From assembly GCF_003958635.1 (NCBI RefSeq), contig NZ_RSEK01000002.1, positions 186,001 through 250,000 on the forward strand: a stretch of DNA of 64,000 bases, read 5' to 3'. Positions within the stretch are counted from its first letter, which is position 1, and each line of letters starts with the position of its first letter. The translations under genes were made by a program, and so were the position numbers. This stretch comes from Altericroceibacterium xinjiangense. Lineage in GTDB: Bacteria; Pseudomonadota; Alphaproteobacteria; Sphingomonadales; Sphingomonadaceae. A model generated the notes under the pieces. That model was not told the DNA's origin and searched no databases. It saw only the letters and a list, made by a program, of their open reading frames with translations. Of the stretch, positions 44,615-53,877 are shown piece by piece.

Positions 44615-46516
44615 ATGAGTGATGCCGTAACGAACGATTCCCGTTCCCGGTCCCCCCAGCTGAAACTCGCGGTCGGTGCGATCGGGATCGTTTTCGGGGA
44701 TATCGGCACCAGCCCGCTTTACGCGTTTCGCGAGACCTTTGTCGGTCCGCATCCGCTGGCGATCGACGACCTGCACATCATGGGTGTGGTCAGCCTGATC
44801 TTCTGGTCGATGACCGTAGTGGTCTCGCTGCAGTACATCTCCATCCTGATGCGGGCCGACAACAAGGGGGAGGGCGGCACGCTGGCACTGGTAGCGCTGA
44901 TTTCCCGCTTCATCGGGCGGTCGAAGTACGGCTGGGTGACCGTGCTGCTAGGGGTTATGGCGACAGCGCTGTTCTATGGCGACAGCATGATCACCCCGGC
45001 GATTTCGGTGCTCTCTGCGCTTGAGGGGCTGACGGTGGTGCAGGCCGGGTTGTCCCGCTTTGTCGTGCCGTTGGCGGTCGTGGTGCTGATCGCGTTGTTT
45101 TTCCTGCAGAAACGCGGGACCACGAAAGTCGGCGCACTGTTCGCGCCGGTGATGATCGTCTACTTCATCACCATCGCCATCCTCGGCATCATCCATGTGG
45201 TGCAAGTGCCGCAGATCCTGATGGCGCTGAACCCTTGGTACGCGGTGCAGTTCTTTCAGACCGACAAGATGCTGGCGTTTCTGGCGCTCGGCTCGGTGGT
45301 GCTGGCGGTGACGGGATCGGAAGCGCTTTATTCCGACATGGGGCATTTCGGGCGGGGGCCGATGCGGCTTTCCTGGTTCGGTTTCGTCTGGCCATGCCTG
45401 CTGCTCAACTACTTCGGGCAGGGCGCGATGATCATCGGGATGGAGGATGCCGCCGCGGCGGAGGCGATCCGCAATCCCTTCTTCATCATGGCGCCTGACA
45501 GCTTGCGCCTGCCGCTGGTGCTGCTTGCGACAGCCGCGACCTTCATCGCCAGTCAGGCGGTTATCTCCGGTGCGTTCTCCGTCACCCAGCAAGCGATCCA
45601 GCTCGGTTTCATTCCCCGGCTTTCGATCCTGCACACCAGCGATGAGCACCACGGGCAGATCTACATCCCGTTCATCAACTGGGCGCTGATGGTCGCGGTG
45701 ATCCTGCTGGTGCTGTTCTTCCGCAATTCGTCCAACCTCGCTTCGGCCTACGGCATCGCGGTGACCGGGGCGATGCTGATCGACACGTGCCTGATGGCAG
45801 TGCTGCTGACGGCGGTTTGGAAGTGGAAATGGGTGGTGGCGGTGCCGGTGATGCTGGTGTTCTTCATCGTCAACGGCGCCTACTTTGCGGCTAACTTTAC
45901 CAAGGTGCCGGACGGCGGCTGGTTTCCGCTGCTGATCGGCGGCATTGCCTTCACCCTGCTGACCACCTGGGCCAAGGGCCGCAAGCTGCTTCGCGCGCGC
46001 ATGGGTGAAGTCTCGCTGCCGCTGGACATCTTCGCCAAGTCCGCGCGCAACAGTGCGGCGCGGGTGCCGGGCACTGCCATCTTCATGAATTCCGGCATGA
46101 CCGGCACGCCTTCGGCGCTGCTCCACAACATCAAGCACAACAAGGTGCTGCACGAACGCGTCGTCGTGCTGACCGTTGCCGTGGCCGACATGCCGTACGT
46201 GGAGGACCAGGACCGCGCCGAAGTGCGCGAAATGGGCGAAGGCTTCTACCGCGTGGTGCTGCATTACGGGTTCATGGAGGAAACCGACATCCCGGCGGCG
46301 CTGAGCCGGATTCACATGTGCGGGGAGCCGTTCGACCTGACGCAGACCAGCTTCTTCCTTTCGCGCCAGACCCTGCTCAGCGCGCGTAAGCCGGGCATGG
46401 CGCTCTGGCGGGAGCGGCTGTTCGCCTGGATGATGCGTAATTCCGCCACGCCGATGGAATTCTTCCGCCTGCCGACCAATCGCGTGGTGGAACTCGGCAG
46501 CCAAGTGGAGATCTGA
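44615..46516 (+). CDS. kup: KUP/HAK/KT low-affinity potassium transporter
   Basis: 633-residue inner-membrane K+ uptake protein with 12 predicted helices and a cytoplasmic C-terminal domain. Signature [22 protein letters not shown] near the N-terminus, [19 protein letters not shown], and [16 protein letters not shown]. The C-terminal domain ends [15 protein letters not shown], as in proteobacterial Kup. It lies 58 bp after ccmI but probably has its own control. Confidence 0.96.
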   Translation: MSDAVTNDSRSRSPQLKLAVGAIGIVFGDIGTSPLYAFRETFVGPHPLAIDDLHIMGVVSLIFWSMTVVVSLQYISILMRADNKGEGGTLALVALISRFIGRSKYGWVTVLLGVMATALFYGDSMITPAISVLSALEGLTVVQAGLSRFVVPLAVVVLIALFFLQKRGTTKVGALFAPVMIVYFITIAILGIIHVVQVPQILMALNPWYAVQFFQTDKMLAFLALGSVVLAVTGSEALYSDMGHFGRGPMRLSWFGFVWPCLLLNYFGQGAMIIGMEDAAAAEAIRNPFFIMAPDSLRLPLVLLATAATFIASQAVISGAFSVTQQAIQLGFIPRLSILHTSDEHHGQIYIPFINWALMVAVILLVLFFRNSSNLASAYGIAVTGAMLIDTCLMAVLLTAVWKWKWVVAVPVMLVFFIVNGAYFAANFTKVPDGGWFPLLIGGIAFTLLTTWAKGRKLLRARMGEVSLPLDIFAKSARNSAARVPGTAIFMNSGMTGTPSALLHNIKHNKVLHERVVVLTVAVADMPYVEDQDRAEVREMGEGFYRVVLHYGFMEETDIPAALSRIHMCGEPFDLTQTSFFLSRQTLLSARKPGMALWRERLFAWMMRNSATPMEFFRLPTNRVVELGSQVEI

Positions 46517-46560
46517 GGGTACGCCTGCGGGCGCAGCGCTGGCTCCTCACCCCTAGAACT

Positions 46561-46609
46561 GCAACAACCGAGGCGCTGCCCTTGGAAAGGGCAGCGCCTC
46601 GGTTGTTGC
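46561..46609. terminator. Perfect 23-bp hairpin between convergent kup and yciB
   Basis: Arms 46561-46583 and 46587-46609 are exact reverse complements around a 3-nt centre. It lies 45 bp after the kup stop and 40 bp after the yciB stop. Symmetry means it folds in both transcripts, so it probably serves as a bidirectional terminator or RNA end stabiliser, although neither side has a T tract. Confidence 0.75.
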
Positions 46610-46648
46610 GGCTTTCGAAAGGGTGAGGGAGGCGGGCTGCCCGGCCGG

Positions 46649-47308
46649 TCAATCGACCGGCGGGTTCTGCGCGACTTCGTCGGCATCTTCCTTGCCCAGC
46701 CCGTGCTTCAGCAGCATCGGCAACTGAGTGAAGGTGAACAGGAACGACAGGGGCACGAACACCCAGACCTTGGCCCACAGCCAGTCGCCAAAGCTCAGTG
46801 TCAGGCGCAGGGTCTCGTTCAGCCCTGCCAGCAGGAGGAAGAAGATCCCCCAGTTGCGCGACAGCTTCAGCCAACCTTCCGGGTTCAGCCCTTCGAACGC
46901 GGCTTCCAGCAGGACCTTCAGCAGCGCCTTGCCGCGCCAGTAGCCGACCAGCAGCGACGTGCCGAACAGCAGGTAGATGATCGTCGGCTTCAGCTGCACG
47001 AACAGCGGATCGCCAAAGAAGATCGTCAGCGCCCCGAAGCCGACGATAAGCCCGGTCGACAGCCACAGCATCGGGGAAATCCGCCCGAGCCAAAGCTTGG
47101 AGGTAATCAGAGCGACAACCGCCGCGGCGATGAAGGCGCCGGTCCCACGGATCACCGCAAAGATTTCCCCTGCCGGATCTTCTCCCTCCGGGGAGTAGTG
47201 GCGATAGACGAGGAAGAACACCACCAAGGGGCCGTAGTCGACCAGCAGGTTGATCCAGCCCGACTTCGGCTTCTTTTCGCCGGCTTGCACCGCAGGTTCC
47301 GCCGCCAT
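46649..47308 (-). CDS. yciB: Inner-membrane protein YciB / septation protein A family
   Basis: 219-residue membrane protein with five to six hydrophobic helices. Family signatures: LVDYGPLVVFFLVY at the N-terminus, FGDPLFVQLKPTIIYLLFG, LSRNWGIFFLLLAGLNE. Linked in other bacteria to envelope integrity and septation. Its ATG overlaps the ftsY stop (TGATG); last gene of dapF-mtaB-ftsY-yciB. Confidence 0.9.
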   Translation of the reverse strand: MAAEPAVQAGEKKPKSGWINLLVDYGPLVVFFLVYRHYSPEGEDPAGEIFAVIRGTGAFIAAAVVALITSKLWLGRISPMLWLSTGLIVGFGALTIFFGDPLFVQLKPTIIYLLFGTSLLVGYWRGKALLKVLLEAAFEGLNPEGWLKLSRNWGIFFLLLAGLNETLRLTLSFGDWLWAKVWVFVPLSFLFTFTQLPMLLKHGLGKEDADEVAQNPPVD

Positions 47309-48222
47309 CAGGCTACTCCCGCAATGACGCGGGCGACGAGATCGGGATCGAACGGCCGCAGGTCGTCAAGTTGTTCGCCCACGCCGATGGCATGGATCGG
47401 CAAGCCGAATTGTTCTGCCGCCGCGACCAGCACGCCGCCCCGGGCGGTACCGTCAAGCTTGGTCATGATAAGGCCGGTAACCCCCGCGACTTCCTTGAAG
47501 ATTTCAATCTGGGACAGCGCGTTCTGGCCGTTCGTGGCATCGAGCACCAACACCACATCGTGCGGAGCTTCAGGATTGATCCGGCCGAGCACGCGGCGGA
47601 TCTTGGCCAATTCCTCCATCAGTTCTCGCTTGTTCTGCAGGCGTCCGGCCGTATCGACCACCAGCGCGTCGATCCCCTGATCGGTCGCCTCCTTCACCGC
47701 ATCGAACACGATGCTGGCCGGATCGCCGCCTTCCGGGCCCTTGACGATCGGCGCGCCGATCCGGTCGGCCCACACGGCGAGCTGGCCAATCGCGGCGGCA
47801 CGAAAGGTGTCCCCCGCCGCCAGCATCACGCCGTAGTCTTCTTCCTGGAACAAGTGGGCCAGCTTGGCGATCGTCGTCGTCTTGCCGGACCCATTGACCC
47901 CGATCACCAGGATCACCTGCGGGCGCGGGAAAGCGGTGACTTCCAGCGGCTTGGCTACCGGGCGCAGGATCGCGGCGATTTCATCGGCCACGGCTTCCTT
48001 CAGTTCCCGCTCGGTAATCTGCAAGCCAAAGCGCTTGTCCGACAAGCGGGTACGAATGCGCGCGGCGGCGGCCGGGCCGAGATCGGAGAGGATCAGCGCG
48101 TCCTCCAGATCGTCGAGCGTCGAATCGTCCAGCCGGGCCGTGCCAACGACTCCGGTCAGGTTCTGGGACAGGCGCTCCGACGTCTTGCGGAATCCGCCGA
48201 AAAGGCGATCGGACCAGCTCAA
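47308..48222 (-). CDS. ftsY: Signal recognition particle receptor FtsY
   Basis: 304-residue SRP receptor GTPase directing ribosome-nascent chains to the translocon. NG domain: helical N region (SERLSQNLTGVVG...DLEDALILSDLG), P-loop GVNGSGKTTT, AAGDTFRAAAIGQL, DTAGRLQNK, TKLDGTARGG. The acidic A domain of E. coli is missing, as is usual in alphaproteobacteria. Start is TTG 48222 (LSWSDRLFGGFRK), overlapping the mtaB stop as TTGA with AGAGGT upstream; no ATG precedes the N domain. Confidence 0.94.
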   Translation of the reverse strand: MSWSDRLFGGFRKTSERLSQNLTGVVGTARLDDSTLDDLEDALILSDLGPAAAARIRTRLSDKRFGLQITERELKEAVADEIAAILRPVAKPLEVTAFPRPQVILVIGVNGSGKTTTIAKLAHLFQEEDYGVMLAAGDTFRAAAIGQLAVWADRIGAPIVKGPEGGDPASIVFDAVKEATDQGIDALVVDTAGRLQNKRELMEELAKIRRVLGRINPEAPHDVVLVLDATNGQNALSQIEIFKEVAGVTGLIMTKLDGTARGGVLVAAAEQFGLPIHAIGVGEQLDDLRPFDPDLVARVIAGVA

Positions 48223-49400
48223 TGCAGCAGACCTCTTTCGAATTTCTGGGGGGTAACGGTGAGGATCGTGCCCGGAGCGGTGCCATCGGGCAGCGCAATC
48301 CGGGCGAAGTGAGGGGTGCAGCCGGTGCCGTCGCGTTCGGCCAGGACCGGCTGCGGAGTTCCGATCAGGCTGCGCAGCCATGCCTCGCGGACGCTAGCCA
48401 CTTCTGCCCGCAGCTCAGCGGCGCGCGCCTTGATGAGCGGCTTGCCCACTTGCGGCATGCGCGCGGCGGGAGTGCCAGGCCGGGGAGAGTACGGAAACAC
48501 ATGGCCATGGACGATCCCGAGTTCCCGGATGATCGAGAGATTCGCGGCGTGCATCGCGTCGTCTTCCGTCGGGAAGCCAGCGATCAGGTCAGCCCCGATG
48601 GCAAGGTCGGGACGGCGAGCGCGCAACCGCTCCACCAGCTGGACGGCGTCGGCGCGCGAGTGGCGCCGCTTCATGCGCTTTAAAATCAAGTCGTGCCCGT
48701 GCTGCAGGGACAAATGGAGATGGGGCATCATGCGCGGCTCCCTGGCGAAGATATCGAACAGCTCGTCATCGACTTCGATCCCGTCGAGCGAGGACATCCG
48801 CAGGCGCGGCAGCTCGGGGAACCTGTCGAGGATTGCGCGGACGAGCGCGCCAAGCCGGGGCTGACCCGCGAGATCGTGACCCCAGGATGTGACGTCCACT
48901 CCGGTCAGCACCACTTCGGGCGCATGATGGATCAGGCCGCGTTCGATCTCCGCCAGGACTTCCCGGACGGTGAGGGAGCGGCTTGGGCCGCGGCCCTGCG
49001 GAATGACGCAGAAGGTGCAGGCATGATCGCAGCCGTTCTGGACCGCGACAAACGCGCGGGTGTGCTGTGCGGGCGGGGCAGACTGCGTGGCATCGGGAAC
49101 GACCAGCCCGTACCGGTGCGCCTCCAGCTTTGCGCCGTTGGGCACCAGCCCGTCCACTTCAGTCATCGCGGAAAGCTGGTCCCGTTCCACTTCCGCGGCG
49201 CAGCCGGTGACGAGCAGGCGAGCGTCGGGCCGGGCGCGGCGGGCCTTGCGGATGGCCTGCCGGGTCTGGCGCACCGCTTCCGCCGTGACGGCGCAGCTGT
49301 TGACCACCACCACGTCGGCATCGCCCAGCATGGACCGGATCGATTCGCTTTCGGCGATGTTGAGCCGGCAGCCGAGCGAGATCACGTTGGCTCCGCTCAC
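48219..49400 (-). CDS. mtaB: tRNA t6A37 methylthiotransferase MtaB
   Basis: 393-residue radical-SAM enzyme converting t6A37 to ms2t6A in tRNAs reading ANN codons. N-terminal UPF0004 domain (VISLGCRLNIAESE, VNSCAVTAEA, VTGCAAE) with three cluster cysteines, the radical-SAM loop GCDHACTFC, and GADLIAGFPTED. The TRAM domain is at the C-terminus. Starts with GTG 49400 overlapping the dapF stop (GTGA). Confidence 0.94.
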   Translation of the reverse strand: MSGANVISLGCRLNIAESESIRSMLGDADVVVVNSCAVTAEAVRQTRQAIRKARRARPDARLLVTGCAAEVERDQLSAMTEVDGLVPNGAKLEAHRYGLVVPDATQSAPPAQHTRAFVAVQNGCDHACTFCVIPQGRGPSRSLTVREVLAEIERGLIHHAPEVVLTGVDVTSWGHDLAGQPRLGALVRAILDRFPELPRLRMSSLDGIEVDDELFDIFAREPRMMPHLHLSLQHGHDLILKRMKRRHSRADAVQLVERLRARRPDLAIGADLIAGFPTEDDAMHAANLSIIRELGIVHGHVFPYSPRPGTPAARMPQVGKPLIKARAAELRAEVASVREAWLRSLIGTPQPVLAERDGTGCTPHFARIALPDGTAPGTILTVTPQKFERGLLH

Positions 49401-50206
49401 GCGTAATCGCCCCATTCGAACGTGCCGCGAAAGCTTTCCGCCGCCGGTCCGGTCATGGTGATCGCGTCGTCGGTGCCCCATTCGATCCGCAAGGGGCCGC
49501 CGGGCAGGTGCACTGTCACGGCGCGGTCCGTCAGCCCCCGGCGCATCGCGGCGACCGCTGTGGCACACGCGCCGGTACCGCAGGCGCGGGTGAGCCCCGA
49601 TCCCCGTTCCCACACCCTGAGGCGAATCGTGTTCCGGTCCTCCACCGTGGCGACGTTGACGTTGATGCGCTGCGGGAACAGCGGATCGGTTTCGATCGTC
49701 GGCCCGATCTGGTCCAGCCGCACCGAGTCGCTGTCCGGCACAAAGAACACCACGTGCGGATTGCCGACGTTGACCGCAACCGGGCTTTCCAGCCCTTCCC
49801 ATGCAACCGGCATTGACAGCGTGTCCATCGCATAGGCGAGCGGAATTGCCTGCCAGTTGAAACGCGGGGCACCCATGTCGATCGCGGCGCCGCCCTGGGT
49901 GGGCAGCGCGCTGAGCACGCCGCCCCCGGTTTCGATCCGGGCCGGTTCGCGGTGGAGCAAGGCGACCGCGCGGCTGGCGTTCCCGCAGGCTTCGACCTCG
50001 CTGCCGTCGGCGTTGAAGATGCGCATGCGGAAGTCGGCGACGTCCGATGGCTGGAGCAGGATCAGCTGGTCGCAGCCGATACCGGTTCGCCGGTCCGCCA
50101 GCGCGCGCGCCTGTGCCGCACCGATCGGGGGCAGGTCCCGTTCACGCGCATCGAGCACGACGAAGTCGTTGCCGAGGCCGTGCATCTTGACGAAGCTGAT
50201 GCGCAT
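49397..50206 (-). CDS. dapF: Diaminopimelate epimerase
   Basis: 269 residues; cofactor-free racemase turning LL- into meso-diaminopimelate for lysine and peptidoglycan. Catalytic pair Cys74 (EACGNASR) and Cys209 (TRACGTGACA), with MHGLGNDFVVLDA at the N-terminus. ATG 50206 chosen; GTG 50215 is possible. First gene of a minus-strand chain coupled to mtaB. Confidence 0.96.
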   Translation of the reverse strand: MRISFVKMHGLGNDFVVLDARERDLPPIGAAQARALADRRTGIGCDQLILLQPSDVADFRMRIFNADGSEVEACGNASRAVALLHREPARIETGGGVLSALPTQGGAAIDMGAPRFNWQAIPLAYAMDTLSMPVAWEGLESPVAVNVGNPHVVFFVPDSDSVRLDQIGPTIETDPLFPQRINVNVATVEDRNTIRLRVWERGSGLTRACGTGACATAVAAMRRGLTDRAVTVHLPGGPLRIEWGTDDAITMTGPAAESFRGTFEWGDYA

Positions 50207-50351
50207 TGCCCGCACGTAGGCGCTTGCGCCCCGTTCCGCAACGCACGGGCGTTTGCGCCGCGTTCCGCGATGGTCGCTTACCGGGCATCAGGCGGCGCGG
50301 AGGTATTCCGGCTGGGCGGCCAAGCCGCTATGGCGCCCGCCGGAGGGACCA

Positions 50352-50765
50352 ATGACCCAGCGTTTGTGGCTGATGAAATCCGAACCCGATGCCTATTCCT
50401 GGGATGACCTTGTCGCCGAAGGAGAAGGTACATGGGACGGCGTGCGCAATCATCGCGCGAAGAACAACCTGCAAGCGATGCAGGTGGGAGACCACGCGTT
50501 CTTCTACCACTCCAACATCGGTAAGGAGATCGTCGGGATCGTGGAGATCAGCCGCTCCGGAATTGCCGACCCGACCGATCCCGATGGCAAGTGGGCCGCG
50601 GTGAAGGTGAAGCCGGTGCGCAAGTTGGACAGGCCGGTGACCCTGAAGCAGATCAAGGCGACGCCGGAGCTTGTCGACATGGAGCTGATCCGGCTGTCCC
50701 GTCTCTCCGTGGCGGAAATCCTCCCCCAGGAGTGGGACCTGATCCTGACGATGGCCGAAGCGTAA
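50352..50765 (+). CDS. EVE-domain protein
   Basis: 137 residues from ATG 50352, with GGAGGGA just upstream. EVE/PUA-like fold: LWLMKSEPDAYSWDDL, TWDGVRNHRAKNNLQAMQVGDHAFFYHSN, and a C-terminal PQEWDLIL. EVE domains recognise modified bases in DNA or RNA; the target is unknown. csbD lies directly downstream, but its own promoter starts within 4 bp of this stop. Confidence 0.9.
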   Translation: MTQRLWLMKSEPDAYSWDDLVAEGEGTWDGVRNHRAKNNLQAMQVGDHAFFYHSNIGKEIVGIVEISRSGIADPTDPDGKWAAVKVKPVRKLDRPVTLKQIKATPELVDMELIRLSRLSVAEILPQEWDLILTMAEA

Positions 50766-50768
50766 ACC

Positions 50769-50794
50769 GGAACGGATGTGCTCGTCCAAACGTT
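50769..50794 (+). promoter_or_regulatory. EcfG-type general stress promoter for csbD
   Basis: GGAAC at 50769-50773, a 17-bp spacer, and CGTT at 50791-50794: an exact fit to the alphaproteobacterial EcfG consensus. It lies 52 bp ahead of the csbD start, leaving a short leader. This implies control by the PhyR-NepR-EcfG stress cascade. Confidence 0.85.
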
Positions 50795-50845
50795 CTCCTG
50801 GTAACGATGCAGCGCTTTCGCGCTGCGCAGAAAAGGAGAATTTTC

Positions 50846-51016
50846 ATGGGTGAACTCACCGAAAAGGCCAAGGGTATGGCCAACAAGGCAGCCGGCAACG
50901 TGAAGCAGCAGTCCGGCGATCCGGATACCCGTGCCGAAGGCCGCGCGCAGGAAGGCAAGGGCAAGCTGCAGAAGGCGAAGGGTGAAGTCGAAGGCGTTGT
51001 TGGCAACGACGTCTGA
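50846..51016 (+). CDS. csbD: CsbD-family general stress protein
   Basis: 56 residues from ATG 50846; AAGGAGA is the ribosome-binding site. Sequence MGELTEKAKGMANKAAGNVKQQ..., then GDPDTRAEGRAQEGKGKLQKAKGEVEG, the Lys/Gly/Glu-rich CsbD repeat, probably unstructured. Function unknown, but the family is stress-induced; here the EcfG promoter agrees with that. Confidence 0.92.
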   Translation: MGELTEKAKGMANKAAGNVKQQSGDPDTRAEGRAQEGKGKLQKAKGEVEGVVGNDV

Positions 51017-51031
51017 TCCATTCAGTTCAGT

Positions 51032-51058
51032 CGGCCGCCCTTGAACGAAGGGCGGCCG
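51032..51058. terminator. Hairpin terminator between csbD and the MFS gene
   Basis: Perfect 11-bp stem (51032-51042 with 51048-51058), 5-nt loop, between two convergent genes, 15 bp past the csbD stop and 19 bp past the MFS stop. No long T tract; likely serves both strands. Confidence 0.75.
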
Positions 51059-51077
51059 CTTGGCCCTTGCAGGGCCT

Positions 51078-52394
51078 TCAGGCCGCCACAGCGGCCATTT
51101 TTTCAGCCTGATAGAGCTTCAGGCCGAGCCACGCGGAGACGAGGCACATCGCCGCGCTCAGCAGCAGTTGCTCGACAATCGGCACTCCAACCGCGCTGAG
51201 GCCCGCCGCAAGGACGGAGCCGATCACCATCGCCCCCGAATTGACGATGTTGTTCGCCGCCACGGTGCGTGCCGCCTGGCTCGGATCCACCTTCGTGGTG
51301 AGGAAGGCGTAGAGCGGAACAACGAACATACCGCCTGCAATCGCTATCAGCGTCAGCGACAGCAGCACCGGAATGGCGAGCGGCTGCGCGACGAACTCTC
51401 CGATCTCCATGAGATCGTCTCCGCGAACATCTCCGCTCCATTCGTGGCACACGTAGTAGAACAGAGCGACGAACGCGCCCATCATCAGCACCGAAACCGG
51501 CGCGTAGCGCGCCGAGACGTTGCCCTTCAGCAGCGCGTTGATCGACACGGATCCGATCGCCACCCCGATGGAGAACGTCACCAGGAACAAGCTGGCGACT
51601 TGTTTGCTGGCGAGCAGGACGTTCTTGGCGAGCGGGGGAAACTGGATGAACAGCACCGCGCCGATGGTCCAGAAGAAGCTGATGGCAAGAATCGCATAGA
51701 ACACTTCGCGATCGTGCATCGTGTTCTTTACCAGCGCGATGGAGGAGCGGATCGGGTGCCGGTCGATCGTCTGGTTCTGCTCGATCGGGTGGGCATCGGG
51801 CACGTGGCGTGAGGTAAGATAGCCCAGCACGGCGGTGGCGACGACGCCGACGGCCGCCCATTCCACGGGTATCCACCCGGCCAGGATCGTTCCGCCGAGC
51901 ACGGCCAGGTAGGTTCCCGCCTCGACCATTCCCGTTCCGGCCAGCACTTCGTGCTTGTGGAGGTGCTGGGGCAGGATGGCGTATTTGATGGGTCCGAAGA
52001 AGGTGGAATGAATTCCCATCGCGAACAGCGCGGCCAGCATCAGGGGAATCGCAACCGAGGTGGTCAGCCAGCCCTGCCACGCCAGCACCAGTCCGGCCGC
52101 GCCGCACGCCATGATGCCGATTTCGGCTGCCTTCACGCAGCGGATGATGAAGGCCTTGTCCCGCATGTCCGCCAGTTGTCCGGCAAGCGCGGAGAGAATG
52201 AAGAACGGCAGGATGAACAAGCCCGACGCGATGGCGCTGAACTGCGCTTCGGCTTCTTCGGAGTTGTAGACGCTGTACACGACGAACAGCACCATCGCGT
52301 TCTTGTACAGGTTATCGTTGAACGCGTTGAACAGCTGGGTGGCGAAAAGCGGCAGGAACCGGCGCTTTTTCAGCAAGTGCGCCGATGTCAGCAT
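51078..52394 (-). CDS. MFS transporter, lysophospholipid transporter LplT-like
   Basis: 438 residues with 11-12 hydrophobic helices. Starts LKKRRFLPLFATQLFNAFNDNLYKNAMVLFVVY, the typical first helix of the LplT-type group, with FFGPIKYAILPQHL in the first half. LplT moves lysophospholipids across the inner membrane for reacylation. The acyltransferase domain that often neighbours or fuses to LplT is not present, so the substrate is not certain. Confidence 0.85.
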   Translation of the reverse strand: MLTSAHLLKKRRFLPLFATQLFNAFNDNLYKNAMVLFVVYSVYNSEEAEAQFSAIASGLFILPFFILSALAGQLADMRDKAFIIRCVKAAEIGIMACGAAGLVLAWQGWLTTSVAIPLMLAALFAMGIHSTFFGPIKYAILPQHLHKHEVLAGTGMVEAGTYLAVLGGTILAGWIPVEWAAVGVVATAVLGYLTSRHVPDAHPIEQNQTIDRHPIRSSIALVKNTMHDREVFYAILAISFFWTIGAVLFIQFPPLAKNVLLASKQVASLFLVTFSIGVAIGSVSINALLKGNVSARYAPVSVLMMGAFVALFYYVCHEWSGDVRGDDLMEIGEFVAQPLAIPVLLSLTLIAIAGGMFVVPLYAFLTTKVDPSQAARTVAANNIVNSGAMVIGSVLAAGLSAVGVPIVEQLLLSAAMCLVSAWLGLKLYQAEKMAAVAA

Positions 52395-52510
52395 CCGGCC
52401 ACGTCAACAGCATCGTTTCGCATGGCGCGGCAACCTAGTGCCACTTTGCTGCGGAACAAGAGCGTAGAAAGCTTTTTCCCGCCTCACGATGGCGCTAGTG
52501 CGGCAGGACG

Positions 52511-53077
52511 ATGCTCTCTCTGCCAAACCTGCTGACCCTTTCGCGGATAGTCGCGATCCCGCTGCTCGCTGCCCTGCTGTGGTGGCCCAACTGGGCGTTC
52601 GGCTACGGCCTCGCGTTCGCGCTTTACTGCCTGATGGGCATTACCGACTACTTCGACGGCTATCTTGCCCGGTCCAGCGGCGCGGTTTCGCGGCTCGGCA
52701 TCTTTCTCGATCCGATTGCCGACAAGATCATGGTCGCGGCGGTGATTCTGGTGCTGACTGCGCAAGGCGTGCTGCGCGGGCCCTATGTCGGCGATATGCA
52801 CGTGGTCGCCGGGCTGGTCATCCTGATGCGGGAGATCGCGGTTTCCGGCCTGCGCGAATTTTTGGCCGGGTTGCAGGTTTCGATGCCGGTGACGAAGCTG
52901 GCCAAGTGGAAAACGACGTTCCAACTGGTTGCGCTCGGGGCCCTGATTCTCGGCCAGGCCTTGCCGGAATGGCCATGGGTCCATCTGATGGGTCTCGCCT
53001 CCCTCTGGGCTGCGGCGGTGCTGACGGTGATCACCGGGTGGGACTACCTGCGAGTCGGCCTGAAGCACATGGACTGA
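52511..53077 (+). CDS. pgsA: CDP-diacylglycerol-glycerol-3-phosphate 3-phosphatidyltransferase
   Basis: 188-residue membrane enzyme making phosphatidylglycerol phosphate, the first committed step to PG and cardiolipin. Motif D-G-x2-A-R-x8-G-x3-D-x3-D is intact (DGYLARSSGAVSRLGIFLDPIADK). Begins MLSLPNLLTLSRI. Other CDP-alcohol transferases share the motif, but length and N-terminus fit PgsA. The next gene begins 2 bp later. Confidence 0.92.
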   Translation: MLSLPNLLTLSRIVAIPLLAALLWWPNWAFGYGLAFALYCLMGITDYFDGYLARSSGAVSRLGIFLDPIADKIMVAAVILVLTAQGVLRGPYVGDMHVVAGLVILMREIAVSGLREFLAGLQVSMPVTKLAKWKTTFQLVALGALILGQALPEWPWVHLMGLASLWAAAVLTVITGWDYLRVGLKHMD

Positions 53078-53079
53078 GG

Positions 53080-53877
53080 ATGCTGGAGCTTTACCACCAC
53101 GGATCGTCCGTCTGCGCCGCCAAGGTGCGGCTGGTACTGACCGAGAAAGCAATCGACTGGAGCGGGCGCTACGTCGATATTCTGGCCGGTGAGCAGTTTG
53201 CGCCCGAGTACCTTGTGATCAATCCCAGGGCAGCGGTGCCGGCGATCGTCTACGATGGGGCAATCCTGACCGAGTCGACGGTGATCTGCGAATATCTGGA
53301 GGATCGATTCGCCGGGCCGCGGCTGAAACCGGACTCTCCTCTCGACCAGGCGCGGATGCGGCTGTGGACCAAGCTGGTGGACGAGGAGATCCACCCCGCG
53401 ACCCGGCCCGTTACCTACGTCACCACGCACCGCAACGCGATTCTGGCGCGGGGGGAAGCGGCGGTGGAGGAGCACATCGCCAGCGATCCGCACCCGGTGT
53501 GGCGTGAACGCAAGCGCGGCTGGATCCGCCAGGGCTTCGATGCGCCGGACGTGGCGCAGGCGATCGGCACGTTCGCGCGTGTCCTGCGCGGCATGGATGC
53601 GGCCCTTGCGGACAGCGAATGGCTGGTGGGGGATGGCTACACCCTCGCCGACGGGGCCTTGACGCCTTACGCCAATCGTCTGGAGATGCTGGGCCTTTCG
53701 GCGATGTGGGACGACAAGCCGCATTTCGCCCGCTGGTTTGACGCCGTGAAGGCGCGGCCGAGCTTCCGCCCTGCCTTGTTCGACTATCTGCCGGAGGACC
53801 TGCGCGAACGGATGCTGGCAGACGGGCGCAAGGCCTGGCCGCAATTCGCGCGGATCCTTGCCGAAACGAATCGCTAG
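53080..53877 (+). CDS. Glutathione S-transferase family protein
   Basis: 265 residues from ATG 53080, two bases after pgsA. N-terminal thioredoxin-like domain (MLELYHHGSSVCAAKVRLVLTEK with Ser/Cys near the glutathione site; NPRAAVPAIVYDG with cis-Pro; LTESTVICEYLE) and a helical C-terminal domain (LADGALTPYANRLEMLGL). Exact reaction unknown. Converges with the DUF2062 gene with a 4-bp overlap. Confidence 0.9.
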   Translation: MLELYHHGSSVCAAKVRLVLTEKAIDWSGRYVDILAGEQFAPEYLVINPRAAVPAIVYDGAILTESTVICEYLEDRFAGPRLKPDSPLDQARMRLWTKLVDEEIHPATRPVTYVTTHRNAILARGEAAVEEHIASDPHPVWRERKRGWIRQGFDAPDVAQAIGTFARVLRGMDAALADSEWLVGDGYTLADGALTPYANRLEMLGLSAMWDDKPHFARWFDAVKARPSFRPALFDYLPEDLRERMLADGRKAWPQFARILAETNR

